64,000 nucleotides of DNA from Lampropedia aestuarii (GTDB lineage: Bacteria; Pseudomonadota; Gammaproteobacteria; Burkholderiales; Burkholderiaceae_C): positions 38,379-102,378 of the forward strand of contig NZ_SSWX01000003.1 of the NCBI RefSeq assembly GCF_004803635.1, in the 5' to 3' direction. Shown piece by piece: positions 7,872 to 17,934 of this stretch. A program made the position numbers and the translations under genes. Positions within the stretch are counted from its first letter, which is position 1. The number at the start of each line of letters is the position of its first letter. The notes under the pieces were generated by a model. It searched no databases. It was not told where the DNA came from and saw only the letters and a program-made list of their open reading frames with translations.

Positions 7872-10268
7872 ATGAACGAAGAATCCGACTTGTTTACTCC
7901 TGACGAATTGCCGCTGGCTGACTTGCCGCCAGAGGAACCTCCTGCAGCCGCACCTGCGATCAGTGATGACGATGGCTCATCGCTGGCAGCTTTTGCCCAA
8001 CGTGCGTATCTGGAATATGCGCTGTCGGTCGTCAAAGGCCGTGCCTTACCCGATGTGGTCGATGGACAAAAGCCGGTGCAGCGCCGCATTCTGTTCACCA
8101 TGGACCAAATGGGCCTGGGCTTTACTGGCAATACCGGCGCCAAACCCGTCAAAAGTGCCCGTGTGGTGGGGGATGTGCTGGGCAAATACCACCCGCATGG
8201 TGACAGTGCTGCGTATGAGGCCATGGTGCGCATGGCGCAGGACTTCTCACAGCGTTACCCGTTGGTGGACGGCCAGGGCAACTTTGGCAGCCGCGATGGC
8301 GATGGCGCGGCCGCGATGCGTTACACCGAGGCGCGCTTAGCCAAAATCACCCGCTTGCTGCTGCAGGAAATTGACCAGGGTACGGTCGATTTTGTGCCCA
8401 ATTACGACGGCTCGTTCCAAGAGCCTGCGCAGTTGCCTGCACGGCTGCCATTCACCTTGCTCAATGGCGCCAGCGGCATTGCCGTGGGCATGGCCACGGA
8501 AATTCCTAGCCACAACCTGCGCGAAGTCGCCGATGCCGCAGTCGCCTTGGTCAAGAACCCCAAGCTGGCCGATGCAGAGCTGTTTGCGCTGATTCCTGGC
8601 CCAGACTTTCCGGGGGGCGGCCAAATCATCAGTAGCAGCCAGGAGATTGCCTCTGCCTACAGCAGTGGCCGCGGCTCGCTCAAAGTGCGTGCGCGTTGGG
8701 AGATGGAAGAGTTGGCGCGTGGCCAATGGCAAATGGTCGTGACGCAGTTGCCGCCCAATGTCAGCTCGCGCAAGATTCTCGAAGAAATCGAAGAGGTCAT
8801 GAACCCCAAAATCAAGGCCGGTAAAAAAGCCTTGACGCAAGACCAATCATTGCTCAAAGCCACGGTGCAAGCAGTGCTTGACGGGGTGCGCGATGAATCC
8901 AACAAAGACGCGCCAGTGCGCCTGGTGATCGAGCCCAAATCCAGCCGCACCGATCCGCAGGATTTGATTGCTGCCTTGCTGGCCCACACCAGCCTGGAGA
9001 CTTCGTCATCGATCAATATGACCATGGTCGGTATCGATGGCCGGCCGATGCAGAAATCGCTGCGGCAAATCCTGCTCGAGTGGATTGAGTTCCGCCAAGC
9101 CACCATTACCCGCCGCAGCCAGCACCGCCTGGAAAAAGTGCTCGATCGCATCCATATCTTGGAAGGCCGCCAGCTGGTCTTGCTCAATATCGATGAGGTG
9201 ATTGCCATCATCCGCGCCAGCGACGAGCCCAAGGCTGCGTTGATGGAGCGCTTTGCGCTGAGCGAGCGCCAGGCCGAAGACATTCTGGAAATTCGACTGC
9301 GCCAGTTGGCCCGTCTGGAAGCCATCAAGATCGAGCAGGAGCTCTCCGATCTGCGCGCCGAGCAGGCCAAGCTCGAAGATATTCTGGCCAATCCCAGCAG
9401 CCTCAAGCGCTTGATGGTCAAGGAAATCGAGGCCGACGCCAAAGAGTTTGGCGACCCACGTCGCACGCTGATCCAAGAAGAAAAACGTGCAGTGGCCGAA
9501 GTCAAAGTGCTGGACGAGCCAGTCACCGTCGTGGTCTCGCAAAAGGGCTGGGTGCGCGCACGCACCGGCCACGGCCATGACCCGCAAGGCTTTAACTTCA
9601 AGGCCGGTGATGTGCTCTACAACACCTTTGAGTGCCGCACCGTCGATACGTTGCTGGCCTTTGGCAGCAACGGCCGGGTGTACTCGGTGGCGGTCGCCAG
9701 TTTGCCTGGTGCACGCGGTGACGGCCAGCCATTGACCACCTTGATCGAGCTGGAAAAGGGCACGGACCTGCTGCATTTCTTTGCCGGCCCAGCCGAAGCC
9801 AAATTGCTGCTGGCCAGCAGCGGTGGCTACGGTTTTGTTGCGCAGTTGGCGAATATGGTCTCGCGCCAAAAAGCCGGTAAAGCCTTTATCACCGTTGGCG
9901 ATGGCGAAGTTGTTTGCATGCCGGCGCATATTGCAGGCAGCACGGCCTCGCAAGAGCTGATTGCCGCCACCCATGTGTGCGCAGTCTCCAATGGCGGGCG
10001 CATTCTGACCTTCTCGATTGACGAGGTGAAAACGCTCACCAATGGTGGTCGGGGTGTGGTGCTGCTGGACTTGGAAGACAAAGACAGCCTGGCAGGGGTG
10101 ACCGCTTACACCCGCAGCGTCTGTATCGCTGGTCTGGGCCGTGGTGGTAAAGAGCGCGAGGAAACGCTGGAGATTCGCAGCCTCAACAACGCCATGGGCA
10201 AGCGCGCCCAAAAGGGCAAGAAGGCTGATTTCGGCTTCAAGCCCAATTCGGTGACACGCGTCGTGTGA
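7872..10268 (+). CDS. parC: DNA topoisomerase IV subunit A
   Basis: A 798-residue type IIA topoisomerase A subunit that decatenates daughter chromosomes together with ParE (not in this window). It has an unusual acidic, proline-rich N-terminal extension of about 35 residues before [18 protein letters not shown]. The catalytic tyrosine is Y151 in [10 protein letters not shown]. In the quinolone-determining region [17 protein letters not shown] the serine (S112) and glutamate (E116), corresponding to E. coli ParC S80 and E84, are wild type. The C-terminal beta-pinwheel is short, as in ParC rather than GyrA. The ATG at 7872 lacks a clear ribosome site, and a repeat element lies immediately upstream. 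Confidence 0.95.
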   Translation: MNEESDLFTPDELPLADLPPEEPPAAAPAISDDDGSSLAAFAQRAYLEYALSVVKGRALPDVVDGQKPVQRRILFTMDQMGLGFTGNTGAKPVKSARVVGDVLGKYHPHGDSAAYEAMVRMAQDFSQRYPLVDGQGNFGSRDGDGAAAMRYTEARLAKITRLLLQEIDQGTVDFVPNYDGSFQEPAQLPARLPFTLLNGASGIAVGMATEIPSHNLREVADAAVALVKNPKLADAELFALIPGPDFPGGGQIISSSQEIASAYSSGRGSLKVRARWEMEELARGQWQMVVTQLPPNVSSRKILEEIEEVMNPKIKAGKKALTQDQSLLKATVQAVLDGVRDESNKDAPVRLVIEPKSSRTDPQDLIAALLAHTSLETSSSINMTMVGIDGRPMQKSLRQILLEWIEFRQATITRRSQHRLEKVLDRIHILEGRQLVLLNIDEVIAIIRASDEPKAALMERFALSERQAEDILEIRLRQLARLEAIKIEQELSDLRAEQAKLEDILANPSSLKRLMVKEIEADAKEFGDPRRTLIQEEKRAVAEVKVLDEPVTVVVSQKGWVRARTGHGHDPQGFNFKAGDVLYNTFECRTVDTLLAFGSNGRVYSVAVASLPGARGDGQPLTTLIELEKGTDLLHFFAGPAEAKLLLASSGGYGFVAQLANMVSRQKAGKAFITVGDGEVVCMPAHIAGSTASQELIAATHVCAVSNGGRILTFSIDEVKTLTNGGRGVVLLDLEDKDSLAGVTAYTRSVCIAGLGRGGKEREETLEIRSLNNAMGKRAQKGKKADFGFKPNSVTRVV

Positions 10269-10290
10269 TAGTGTTGAATTCTTAAACCAT

Positions 10291-10316
10291 AAGGCGGCTC
10301 AATGAGTTGCCTTTTT
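10291..10316 (+). terminator. Probable terminator after parC
   Basis: A hairpin with AAGGC and GCCTT outer arms and an inner CTCA/TGAG pairing is followed by a T run 23 bp after the parC stop codon. The internal mismatches make it weaker than the other terminators here. Confidence 0.55.
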
Positions 10317-10394
10317 CATGGCTTGGCTGTTTGGCTGTGCTTGCAAAAAGACTCCCGCACTGCGCAAGCCGCATGGAATTGAGCTGAAGGCTGC

Positions 10395-10823
10395 CTAAAA
10401 CGAGATCACGACGGAGTCCGCGCTGCGTTGGGCATCACCGTGAAAGACAGCCTCAATATTATTGCCATCCGGATCGAGCACAAAGGCCGCGTAGTAGCCT
10501 GGGTGGTATGGCCGCTCCCCCGGCGCGCCGTTGTCCTGGCCGCCGTGCGCCAGCGCGACTTGGTAAAAATGCTCCACCATCGCCCGGTCCTTGGCTTGAA
10601 AGGCGAGGTGGTGGCGCCCTGTCAACACACCCAAGGCAGCCGGGCTTGTGGCTGAAGTCACAAACAACTCGTCGGCCCAAAAGTAGCCATCACCCGTGCC
10701 ACCCAGCGGCACGTGCAGCGCGCTGAGAATCGCAGCGTAAAAATTGTGGCTGGCAGCGAGGTCCTGCACAACCAATTGGATGTGGTCGATCAGACGACCA
10801 CGATGCAGCTTTTGCGTTTCCAT
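10395..10823 (-). CDS. VOC-family (glyoxalase/dioxygenase fold) protein
   Basis: A single-domain vicinal-oxygen-chelate protein of 142 residues starting METQKLHRGRLIDHIQLVVQDL. The paired beta-alpha-beta modules are visible, with candidate metal ligands His in IDHIQLVV, His in GRHHLAFQA and Glu in DPDGNNIEAVFH; the DPDGNNIE motif is typical of this family. The reaction is unknown, since close relatives are annotated only as glyoxalase-like. The ATG at 10823 is preferred because AAAGGGG sits just upstream; a longer reading frame further upstream has no ribosome site. It is monocistronic and convergent with parC. Confidence 0.85.
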   Translation of the reverse strand: METQKLHRGRLIDHIQLVVQDLAASHNFYAAILSALHVPLGGTGDGYFWADELFVTSATSPAALGVLTGRHHLAFQAKDRAMVEHFYQVALAHGGQDNGAPGERPYHPGYYAAFVLDPDGNNIEAVFHGDAQRSADSVVISF

Positions 10824-10996
10824 AAAACCCCTTTCAGGATCATTGCAGACAGAAATGTGAGCAACTTTGCCCACGTACAGCATACAAAAAGACCAGCCAG
10901 AGTCCAAGTCTGTGCAAACAAGTCGCTATTGTTCTGTGCGCTGTGAGAGCTGGTCTTGCGTTGCAGCCGTACCCGCCAGCGGGCGGTACGCGCTAA

Positions 10997-11100
10997 GAGC
11001 TTGCTCATTAGCTCCACGCTGCCGTGTCGAAGCACAAAATGATGCAAGGCGCCTTCCGCGCCTTTTGTGTCTTGCGCAGCTGCGCTCCAGATAATGGGCA
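10997..11100 (+). repeat. Decayed copy of the dispersed repeat (copy B)
   Basis: Starting after a TAA at 10994-10996, the sequence aligns without gaps for about 46 bp to the left part of the copy at 63775, including GCCGTGT.GAA.CACAAAA. It then diverges and appears to lack the central stem. The right limit is an estimate. It lies in the 746-bp gap between the VOC gene and the TerC-family gene, which holds no convincing coding region. Confidence 0.4.
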
Positions 11101-11419
11101 TTGCGTTGACCTCCCAGCTCGCACAGCCAGCCGATTTAACCGGCAGCCAACGGTTGACCCATCAAATTGTTTTTTTATGGATGCTGTGCTGAAATGGCCG
11201 GCGAACCATTGGTTGTTGGCATAACGCTACAGACTGAAGCTGCGGCGAAGCACTTGGCTGTATGCGCTGCGCTGAGTACTGGCCTGGCTGCAACTGTGAT
11301 TTTTTCTGTAGCCAGGCACGGTGCTTGAGATCGCATGGCATCAATTGTGCAGTTTGCTATTAGAATGTCATCAATCATGGAGCCCCCCTCTGCGCGAACG
11401 CGCCCCATCTTTCCTACTC

Positions 11420-11569
11420 AGCAGGCGCATTCAATGCCTGCTTGTGTCTTATCACACCCCCCTCAATTGGCTGTGCCATCGGGCGCGGGGTGTTTGATTT
11501 TTCTCCCTTTCTTTTACTTTTTACTAACTGTGACGTTGCCGCAAACCAATGCGGGCAGCGCTTTTTGAC
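11420..11569 (+). promoter_or_regulatory. Structured leader of the TerC-family gene (candidate cis-regulatory RNA)
   Basis: Three hairpins occupy the 150 nt before the start codon. The first is AGCAGGC/GCCTGCT around 11420-11442. The second pairs ACACCCC (11454-11460) with GGGGTGT (11487-11493) and is followed by a T-rich tract. The third pairs TGCCGCA (11537-11543) with TGCGGGCA (11550-11557) and is followed by T5 at 11562-11566, like a terminator, ending just before the ATG. TerC-family genes in proteobacteria are often under yybP-ykoY manganese riboswitches, but I do not find that motif's GGGGAGUA signature here. Confidence 0.4.
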
Positions 11570-13138
11570 ATGGAATGGTTATCTGACCCGGCGGTTTGGA
11601 TTGGATTGGCGACACTGATCGTCCTGGAGATTGTTCTAGGCATTGATAACCTCGTTTTTATTGCTATTTTGGCCGACAAGCTGCCGCCTCATCAGCGCGA
11701 TAAGGCGCGGGTGTTAGGCCTTGGCATTGCGCTTGTTTTCCGTTTGATTTTGCTCAGTGTGATGGCGCATATCATGCGCCTGACCGAGCCACTATTTAGC
11801 GCTTGGATTTTTACTTTTTCATGGCGCGACATTATTTTGCTGTTGGGCGGTGTCTTCCTGTTATGGAAAGCCACGACCGAGTTGCATGAACGCCTCGAAG
11901 GCGTGCAGCACTCTGGTCCTTCGCGCAAAGGTTATGCCAGCTTCGCATTTGTGCTGCTGCAAATCGTGGTGCTGGATGCGGTGTTCTCGCTGGACTCCAT
12001 CATCACTGCGATCGGCATGGTTGAGCATCTGCCGGTGATGATGGCTGCCGTGATTATTGCGATGGTGGTGATGCTGATTGCTTCCAAACCACTGACGCAG
12101 TTTGTGAACAGGCACCCTACGGTGGTGGTATTGTGCTTGAGCTTCTTGCTGATGATCGGCTTTAGTTTGGTGCTTGAGGGCTTTGGCTTTCATTTGCCTA
12201 AAGGCTATTTGTATGCCGCTATTGGTTTCTCGATCATGATTGAGGTGTTCAACCAATGGCGCCAGCGCAATCTGCTCAAGCACGAGGCGACGATGCCGAT
12301 TCGTGACCGCACGGCCAAAACCATCTTGCGCATGCTGGGCGATCGCCATGGATTGGAGCAAAATGACACCACCCGTGAAGAGCTGGTGGCCAATGCCTTG
12401 CCACCCGCTTTTGGTGCTGAAGAGCGCAAAATGGTCAGCGGTGTGCTGACCTTGGCCGAGCGTTCGGTGCTGTCGATCATGACGCCGCGCAGCGATGTCC
12501 AGTGGCTGGACATTACCGATGACAAAGACCGCATTTATGCGATGCTGACCGACAACGCCCATAGTTTGCTGCCAGTGTGTGACCGCAATGGCTTGGACAA
12601 CGTGATCGGTGTGGCGCGTGCCAAGGACTTGCTGCTCGATGTAGTGCAAACCGGTCAGATTGACCAAGAGAAAAGTTTGCGTGCGCCGTTGATCGTGCCG
12701 GAGTCGATCACGGTGATTCGCCTGACGGAAATGCTGCGCCACTCGCGCCGCCAAATTGCCTTTGTGGGCGACGAGTACGGCACGATTTTGGGCATCGTCA
12801 CCCCAATGGATATTTTGGAGGCGATTGCCGGTGAGTTCCCGGATGTGGGCGAGCAGTTGTCGGTGCAGCCTCTGGGTGAAGGCCATTGGAGCGTCGAAGG
12901 CCTGATTGACCTGCATGCGTTGGAGCATGCCATTGGCATAGAAGATTTGGCTGATGAAGACGAGGAGTACAACACTGTCGCTGGCCTGATCTTGCATCAG
13001 CTGCAGCAATTGCCCGAAGTCGGCCAGGTCCTGATCTACCACGGTCTGCGCTTTGAGATCACGGCCGTAGAAGAGCGCCGTATCGAGCGGGTGGATGTGC
13101 GCCTGCTGACCGAAGAAGAGGGCTTAGCCGCAGAGTAA
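11570..13138 (+). CDS. TerC-family membrane protein with CBS and CorC/HlyC domains (YoaE/YegH type)
   Basis: A 522-residue inner-membrane protein. Residues 1-240 form a TerC domain of about seven helices, with the signature LEIVLGIDNLVFIAILADKLP and the acidic VVLDAVFSLDSIITAIGM, both carrying likely metal-binding aspartates. A CBS pair follows (about 300-420), starting MTPRSDVQWLDI, then a C-terminal CorC/HlyC domain. The architecture matches E. coli YoaE/YegH, thought to move manganese or other metal ions. ATG at 11570 (MEWLSDPAVW) fits the family N-terminus better than the ATG at 11549. The gene is preceded by a hairpin-rich leader and followed by a strong terminator. Confidence 0.92.
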   Translation: MEWLSDPAVWIGLATLIVLEIVLGIDNLVFIAILADKLPPHQRDKARVLGLGIALVFRLILLSVMAHIMRLTEPLFSAWIFTFSWRDIILLLGGVFLLWKATTELHERLEGVQHSGPSRKGYASFAFVLLQIVVLDAVFSLDSIITAIGMVEHLPVMMAAVIIAMVVMLIASKPLTQFVNRHPTVVVLCLSFLLMIGFSLVLEGFGFHLPKGYLYAAIGFSIMIEVFNQWRQRNLLKHEATMPIRDRTAKTILRMLGDRHGLEQNDTTREELVANALPPAFGAEERKMVSGVLTLAERSVLSIMTPRSDVQWLDITDDKDRIYAMLTDNAHSLLPVCDRNGLDNVIGVARAKDLLLDVVQTGQIDQEKSLRAPLIVPESITVIRLTEMLRHSRRQIAFVGDEYGTILGIVTPMDILEAIAGEFPDVGEQLSVQPLGEGHWSVEGLIDLHALEHAIGIEDLADEDEEYNTVAGLILHQLQQLPEVGQVLIYHGLRFEITAVEERRIERVDVRLLTEEEGLAAE

Positions 13139-13198
13139 GCTGCCACGGCAGCAGTGGTGCAAGGCAAAGCCATGGCTACACGGCTTTGCCGCTGAGCG

Positions 13199-13233
13199 AA
13201 AAAAACACCAAGCGACAAGCCTGGTGTTTTTTT
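13199..13233. terminator. Bidirectional terminator between convergent genes
   Basis: A7CACCA at 13199-13210 pairs perfectly with TGGTGT7 at 13222-13233 across an 11-nt loop. It serves the TerC-family gene and the convergent acyl-CoA ligase gene. Confidence 0.85.
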
Positions 13234-13307
13234 GATGGCTTTGAATGGTGGTTGCACCAATCAAAGCCGTGCTTGCCGGTGTGCGGCTAGCGCTGTTGGT
13301 GCATCGC

Positions 13308-14951
13308 TTAGGCTGTTGGCAGCTTGTAATCGCTGAGCATTTCGCGCACTCTGGTTTTGAGCAGCTTGCCTGTCGCGCCCAGTGGAATGCTGTCAACAAA
13401 CACCACGTCATCGGGGATTTGCCATTTCGCCAGTTTGCCTTCATAGAAGGCAAGCAGCTCTTCACGTGTTAGGAGCTGCTCTGGCTTGAGTGCCACCACC
13501 ACAATCGGGCGTTCATCCCATTTTGGATGCGGCACCCCAATCGAGGCAGCCAAGGCCACTGATGGATGGGCCATGGCGATGTTTTCGATGTCAATCGAGC
13601 TGATCCATTCGCCGCCGGACTTGATCACATCCTTACTGCGATCGGTGATTTGCATGAAGCCATCGCTGTCGATGGTGGCGACATCACCCGTTGGGAACCA
13701 GCCAATGCCTTGCGCGTCGTAGACCAGCGGATCCTTGCCTTCTTGTTTGTAGTATTTGGCAATGGTCCAGGGACCATGCACCAGCAAATCACCATAGGTT
13801 TTGCCATCCCAGGGCAGTTCCTTGCCTTGCTCGTCGACAATTTTCATGTCCACGCCATAGACGGTACGGCCTTGTTTTTCGAGGATTTTCTGCTGCTCAG
13901 CCTCACTGAGTTTGAGTTGTTTGTTCTTGAGTTTGCCCAAGGTGCCCAGCGGGCTCATCTCGGTCATGCCCCAGGCATGCAGCACCTTGACCTTGAGCAC
14001 GTCTTCAAAGGTTTTGATCATCGCCGGTGGGCAGGCCGCACCACCAATGACCGTGCGGTTCAGGGTGCTAAAGCGCAGGTTATTGGGCAGCATATAGCCC
14101 AGCAGCATTTGCCAAATGGTGGGCACACCTGCAGCCATGGTCACGCCTTCGGCTTCAACCAGCTCATAAATCGATTTGCCATCCATGGCTGGGCCTGGGA
14201 ATACAACTTTGGCGCCGGTAATCGCGGCGGCATAGGGCAGGCCCCAAGCGTTCACGTGGAACATGGGCACCACCGGCAGTACCGCATCGGTGGCCGACAA
14301 GCACATCACATCGGGCATGGCTGCGCCGTAGGCATGCAAGGCGGTTGAGCGGTGGCTGTAGAGTGCCGCCTTCGGGTTGCCGGTTGTGCCACTGGTATAG
14401 CACATGCTGGAGGCGGTGTTTTCATCCAGAACAGGCCACTGGTATTGGGTCGAATGTGGGCCAATCCAGGCTTCGTAGCTGAGCAGATTGGGGATGCTGG
14501 TGTCAGCCGGCAGCTTGTCTGCATCGCACAGCGCCACCCAATGTTTGACGCCAGGGCACTTGGCGTGCACCGCTTCGATGAGTGGCAAGAAGCTTGTGTC
14601 AAAACATAGCACTACATCCTCGGCGTGGTTGATGATCCAGGCGATTTGCTCAGGGTGCAGGCGTGGGTTGATCGTGTGCAGCACGCGGCCAGAGCCGCTC
14701 ACACCAAAATACAGCTCCATGTGGCGGTAACCATTCCAGGCCAACGTGGCCACACGGTCGCCTTGCGCGATGCTGGAGGCATCCAGCGCATTGGCTACTT
14801 GGCGTGAGCGTTCAGCCAGCTCGGTATAGGTGTAGCGGTGGATGTCGCCTTCAACCCTGCGCGAGACGATTTCGCCATCGTGGTGATGGCGTGCTGCATG
14901 TTCAATCATGGCAGAAATCAGAAGTGGCTGATGCTGCATTAAACCTAACAT
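13308..14951 (-). CDS. Fatty-acyl-CoA ligase (AMP-forming)
   Basis: A 547-residue member of the ANL superfamily that adenylates a carboxylic acid and transfers it to CoA. The P-loop [10 protein letters not shown] lies near residue 185, followed by [19 protein letters not shown] and the hinge [14 protein letters not shown]. The C-terminal catalytic lysine is in GATGKLLKT. The sequence resembles medium/long-chain FadD-like and methylthiopropionyl-CoA ligases, so the acid substrate is open. The start at 14951 ([11 protein letters not shown]) has GAAGGAAG six bases upstream; the long upstream extension of the open frame is rejected for lack of a ribosome site. Confidence 0.92.
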   Translation of the reverse strand: MLGLMQHQPLLISAMIEHAARHHHDGEIVSRRVEGDIHRYTYTELAERSRQVANALDASSIAQGDRVATLAWNGYRHMELYFGVSGSGRVLHTINPRLHPEQIAWIINHAEDVVLCFDTSFLPLIEAVHAKCPGVKHWVALCDADKLPADTSIPNLLSYEAWIGPHSTQYQWPVLDENTASSMCYTSGTTGNPKAALYSHRSTALHAYGAAMPDVMCLSATDAVLPVVPMFHVNAWGLPYAAAITGAKVVFPGPAMDGKSIYELVEAEGVTMAAGVPTIWQMLLGYMLPNNLRFSTLNRTVIGGAACPPAMIKTFEDVLKVKVLHAWGMTEMSPLGTLGKLKNKQLKLSEAEQQKILEKQGRTVYGVDMKIVDEQGKELPWDGKTYGDLLVHGPWTIAKYYKQEGKDPLVYDAQGIGWFPTGDVATIDSDGFMQITDRSKDVIKSGGEWISSIDIENIAMAHPSVALAASIGVPHPKWDERPIVVVALKPEQLLTREELLAFYEGKLAKWQIPDDVVFVDSIPLGATGKLLKTRVREMLSDYKLPTA

Positions 14952-15214
14952 ATGTCTTCCTTCGTTTTTTGATTGTGATGGCCAATAGCGACCCATTGCC
15001 AAGTCTGCTGCTACACACGCTGCTTGCCGAATAGATCGGAGGCATCGCATGCGCATGGCCGTATCAGCTGGGTGATGGTGACAGGCCCATGCGCGGCGGG
15101 AAATGCCATGCATAGCGCGTGCAATCCATTGTGCGCCAAATGAGTCTATTGGCGCGTCGCGTATTTGCCAATAGTGGCTTGTGCCAATAGTGCAGGGATT
15201 TGTGTGTGCGTAAT

Positions 15215-15243
15215 GCCAGCCATCCAGCCATCCAGCCATCCAC
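15215..15243. repeat. Small tandem repeat, three units of 8 bp
   Basis: CCAGCCAT is repeated three times in direct tandem in the 431-bp gap between the acyl-CoA ligase start and the glycosyltransferase-like gene. The rest of that gap shows no gene. Confidence 0.6.
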
Positions 15244-15292
15244 CTGGCAGCCAGGCAGGCTGGATGCGCGTTGTTGGCAATACTGTGCAGCA

Positions 15293-15323
15293 AAAGAAAC
15301 GCCACCAGTGGTGTGCTGGTGGC
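15293..15323 (-). terminator. Terminator after the glycosyltransferase-like gene
   Basis: On the minus strand GCCACCAG (15322-15315) pairs with CTGGTGGC (15308-15301) and is followed by GTTTCTTTT. Confidence 0.65.
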
Positions 15324-15382
15324 GCTGTGCTTGCCTGGCGCCAGACCTGCTGATTGGCGCAGTTGCTAGTGCTGGGGCCACG

Positions 15383-17155
15383 TCAGTGGCGGCTGCGCCC
15401 TCGCAGGTGGCTGACGTCCATCAGCGCCGGGCCGCTGTTTGCGCCATGGCGATAAGTGAACAGCACAATCGCTTCGTCACTGGTGGGGCGTTCGATGCGT
15501 TTGAGCTGGGTCCAGCCGGCCGCTTTGAGTAGTGGCTCGTAATGTTTGAGTTGCACGGCGTCGACCATGCTGAGCTCGCAGTTGCTGCCTTCGCTAGGCG
15601 CCTGCAGTGGCCATTGTGCTTGTGTCGAGAAAGCCGCGCGCTGCGCGGCATTGAGGCCGTAGGCCCAAATGCACTGGACGTCGGCGGGAATATGCGGGCG
15701 GATTTTCTCAATCTGTGGTGCAAAGCTGCGACCGTAATCGAGCATGGGCAGCCACAGGGTCATGGCCAGTATCACGCACCAGGTCGCGCCACCGGCTGGT
15801 AGCACCAGGCTCTTCCATAAAGCGGCCTGGTGGCGGCCTGTGCGCCAGACCACCACAGCCAACCAGACCAGCGTGGCCAGCAAGGCCAACACCAGGCTGA
15901 GCAAGGAAAATACCGGCACATAGTCGGGCGCAAGCTTGGCGACATTGGCTGCAGGTTTGGCTGGAAACCCCGTTTGTGTGGCAGTCCAGATGACCCAAAT
16001 CGCCACTCCCGAGATGGTGAAGAACAACATCGTGAACCAGTCGATCAGCGACGAGACGCTGCGGCGCATGGTCGGCAGCGCAAATGCAGCCAAGGTCGCA
16101 GCCATGGGCAAGCTCAGAAACAGTGTGCGATCTCGCCCAGAGCCTCCGGAGCTTGCGGCCAGCACCACGGTCACGACAATAAAGCACAGCGGCAAGAAGA
16201 CGTGGTAGCTGGGTTGGCGCTTGAAAATATGGGCACGCCAACGGTAGATCGCCCAGCAGGCCAGCGGCCAGGCGGGCCAGCCAAACCAGATCAGCAGCTT
16301 GAAAAAACTCAGCCACTGTGAAGCTTGGTGCAGCTCCCATTGGTAGGGCCATTGCCAGAATGGTTGATCCAGCAACCCGCGTGCGATCACACTGACCAGC
16401 AGGCCTGCGCTGGCATAGACCGCAATCGTGCCCAGCAGTGGTTTTTTGTGTGTCAGCATCGAGCGCGCCAGACCCACAATCGTCAACGCCCAGACCACAT
16501 AGCCCCAAGCAAATGCGCCACTGAATATCAAGACGAAAAATGCCAGCGCCGTCAACAGCCAAGTGCGCAGCGCGTGGCCAGGTGGTTGAGCAAAGGCCAA
16601 AAACAGCAAGCTGGCACCAAACAGCTGCACCAGCGTTGCGCTGGTTTCATGTGAGAACTGCACCAGTCCGAAGCAGGCGATCAGGGCCAGCACACTGCCA
16701 TCTGCGATCGCACGTGCGTATGCAATGGGGCGCGCCTCGCCGCCAAAGGCAAATGGCACGGGCTGGGCTTCGTTGCGTTGTGCCAGGTAATAAGTGGCAC
16801 GCCAGACGCAGGCAAAACACAGCAAGAGCAGCAGCATGAACGGCAGGCGCACTGCCATTTCAGGGTCAATCCATGACGGACTCATGTGCAAGGCGATCGC
16901 GCCCAGCCAGACGGGCAGTAATTGCGCGGCAGGCTCCAGCGGCAGGCCAACCAAGACGGGTTTGAGCCATGGGGTATGCCCTTGGGCCAGCGCTTGCATA
17001 TAGCCATATGCCGCCATGTCTTCATTTTTCCAGGGATGGCGGCCAACAAAGCCGGCGCATGTGTAGACCAGGCACAGCAGCCATAACCACATGCGCGGAA
17101 GCGTGCGGACGGCGGCCTGGGTCACGATGGCTGGAGTAGGGAGCTTGGTATTCAC
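15383..17155 (-). CDS. Polytopic membrane protein, GT-C glycosyltransferase-like
   Basis: About 590 residues with ten or more hydrophobic helices and a soluble C-terminal domain of roughly 130 residues. After the first helix comes GRHPWKNEDMAAYGYM, an acidic motif placed like the catalytic Asp/Glu of GT-C enzymes of the ArnT/PMT type, which use polyprenyl-phosphate sugars in the periplasm. The resemblance is in architecture and this loop only, and I cannot name donor or acceptor. The start is uncertain: GTG at 17155 is suggested, ATG at 17248 is possible, and neither has a clear ribosome site. It lies downstream of rpmE2 on the same strand but behind a terminator. Confidence 0.75.
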   Translation of the reverse strand: MNTKLPTPAIVTQAAVRTLPRMWLWLLCLVYTCAGFVGRHPWKNEDMAAYGYMQALAQGHTPWLKPVLVGLPLEPAAQLLPVWLGAIALHMSPSWIDPEMAVRLPFMLLLLLCFACVWRATYYLAQRNEAQPVPFAFGGEARPIAYARAIADGSVLALIACFGLVQFSHETSATLVQLFGASLLFLAFAQPPGHALRTWLLTALAFFVLIFSGAFAWGYVVWALTIVGLARSMLTHKKPLLGTIAVYASAGLLVSVIARGLLDQPFWQWPYQWELHQASQWLSFFKLLIWFGWPAWPLACWAIYRWRAHIFKRQPSYHVFLPLCFIVVTVVLAASSGGSGRDRTLFLSLPMAATLAAFALPTMRRSVSSLIDWFTMLFFTISGVAIWVIWTATQTGFPAKPAANVAKLAPDYVPVFSLLSLVLALLATLVWLAVVVWRTGRHQAALWKSLVLPAGGATWCVILAMTLWLPMLDYGRSFAPQIEKIRPHIPADVQCIWAYGLNAAQRAAFSTQAQWPLQAPSEGSNCELSMVDAVQLKHYEPLLKAAGWTQLKRIERPTSDEAIVLFTYRHGANSGPALMDVSHLRGRSRH

Positions 17156-17378
17156 GCGAGGTGTGAAGGAAATCGAAATGGGGCTGTGCGCTTGAACTCG
17201 GCCATGCTGCTGGGGATGCCCCAGATGCCCAAATCTGTTGCATGCCATGGGCTGGCTGCTGGCTCGCGCACGATGAAAGGCAGATTGTGCCGCAATAATA
17301 GCCAGGCTAAGCAGTGCCTGTTAGTAAATACAAACAGTGCGCCTACGGCAGAGACAAAGCCCGTGCTGCCATTGCGCA

Positions 17379-17411
17379 TAAAAAAAGCAGCGTAGCTTGC
17401 GCTGCGCTGCT
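17379..17411 (-). terminator. Terminator after rpmE2
   Basis: AGCAGCG (17386-17392) pairs with CGCTGCT (17405-17411). On the minus strand the stem is followed by a T7 run. Confidence 0.75.
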
Positions 17412-17444
17412 TGTATTGGCAGGGCCAATAAACTGGAGGCCAGC

Positions 17445-17705
17445 TTATTTGGTGGCGCCAATCTTGCCGAAGCGGTTGCGGAATTTCTCGACGCGGCCGC
17501 CCATGTTGTCCACCGATTTTTGTGTACCAGTGTAGAAAGGGTGCGATTCGCTGGAAGTATCCAGCTTGAACAACGGCAGCTCGCGGCCGTCGTCAGTCGT
17601 GCCAGTTTCTTTGGTTGGAACGCAAGAGCGAGTTACGAATTTGAAGCCGTTAGACAGGTCAACGAACAACACTTCGCGGTAATTAGGGTGAATGCCTTCT
17701 TTCAT
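17445..17705 (-). CDS. rpmE2: Ribosomal protein bL31, type B
   Basis: An 86-residue protein starting [20 protein letters not shown]. The insertion and the absence of the CXXC zinc pair identify the zinc-free (C-minus, type B) form of L31 of the large ribosomal subunit. In bacteria with both forms, type B is often used under zinc limitation; no zinc-binding paralogue lies in this window. The ATG at 17705 follows AAGAGA at a good distance. It is flanked by its own terminator, so it is monocistronic. Confidence 0.95.
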   Translation of the reverse strand: MKEGIHPNYREVLFVDLSNGFKFVTRSCVPTKETGTTDDGRELPLFKLDTSSESHPFYTGTQKSVDNMGGRVEKFRNRFGKIGATK

Positions 17706-17934
17706 GGCGTATCTCTTAGACTTTTCTCTTGCTAATTGGGGACAAGGGCAAGAACCTCGCGCCAGCCACATTGAACACCCATTGCTCAAGCACTTAGCGC
17801 AGAAAACAGCAGATTATCGCACGCAGCGCAAGCTTTTGAAAGATTTTTATTAAATCCAGTCTGTACTGAGTGCATGACAGACATTGTTGTCAATGTGCCA
17901 ATAGCACTTCAGTACATTCTGCGAGTGCTGTTTC

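Noticed and set aside
8205..8235. Possible quinolone-resistance change in ParC
   Set aside because: The key serine and glutamate (S112, E116) are both wild type.
11340..11570. A yybP-ykoY manganese riboswitch before the TerC-family gene
   Set aside because: The characteristic GGGGAGUA and CCGGCA-type loops are not visible on the plus strand, so I list only an unnamed structured leader.
15195..15323. A minisatellite or integration site in the gap before the glycosyltransferase-like gene
   Set aside because: Only three 8-bp units are present, and the nearby hairpin is a normal terminator; there is no att-like duplication or integrase.
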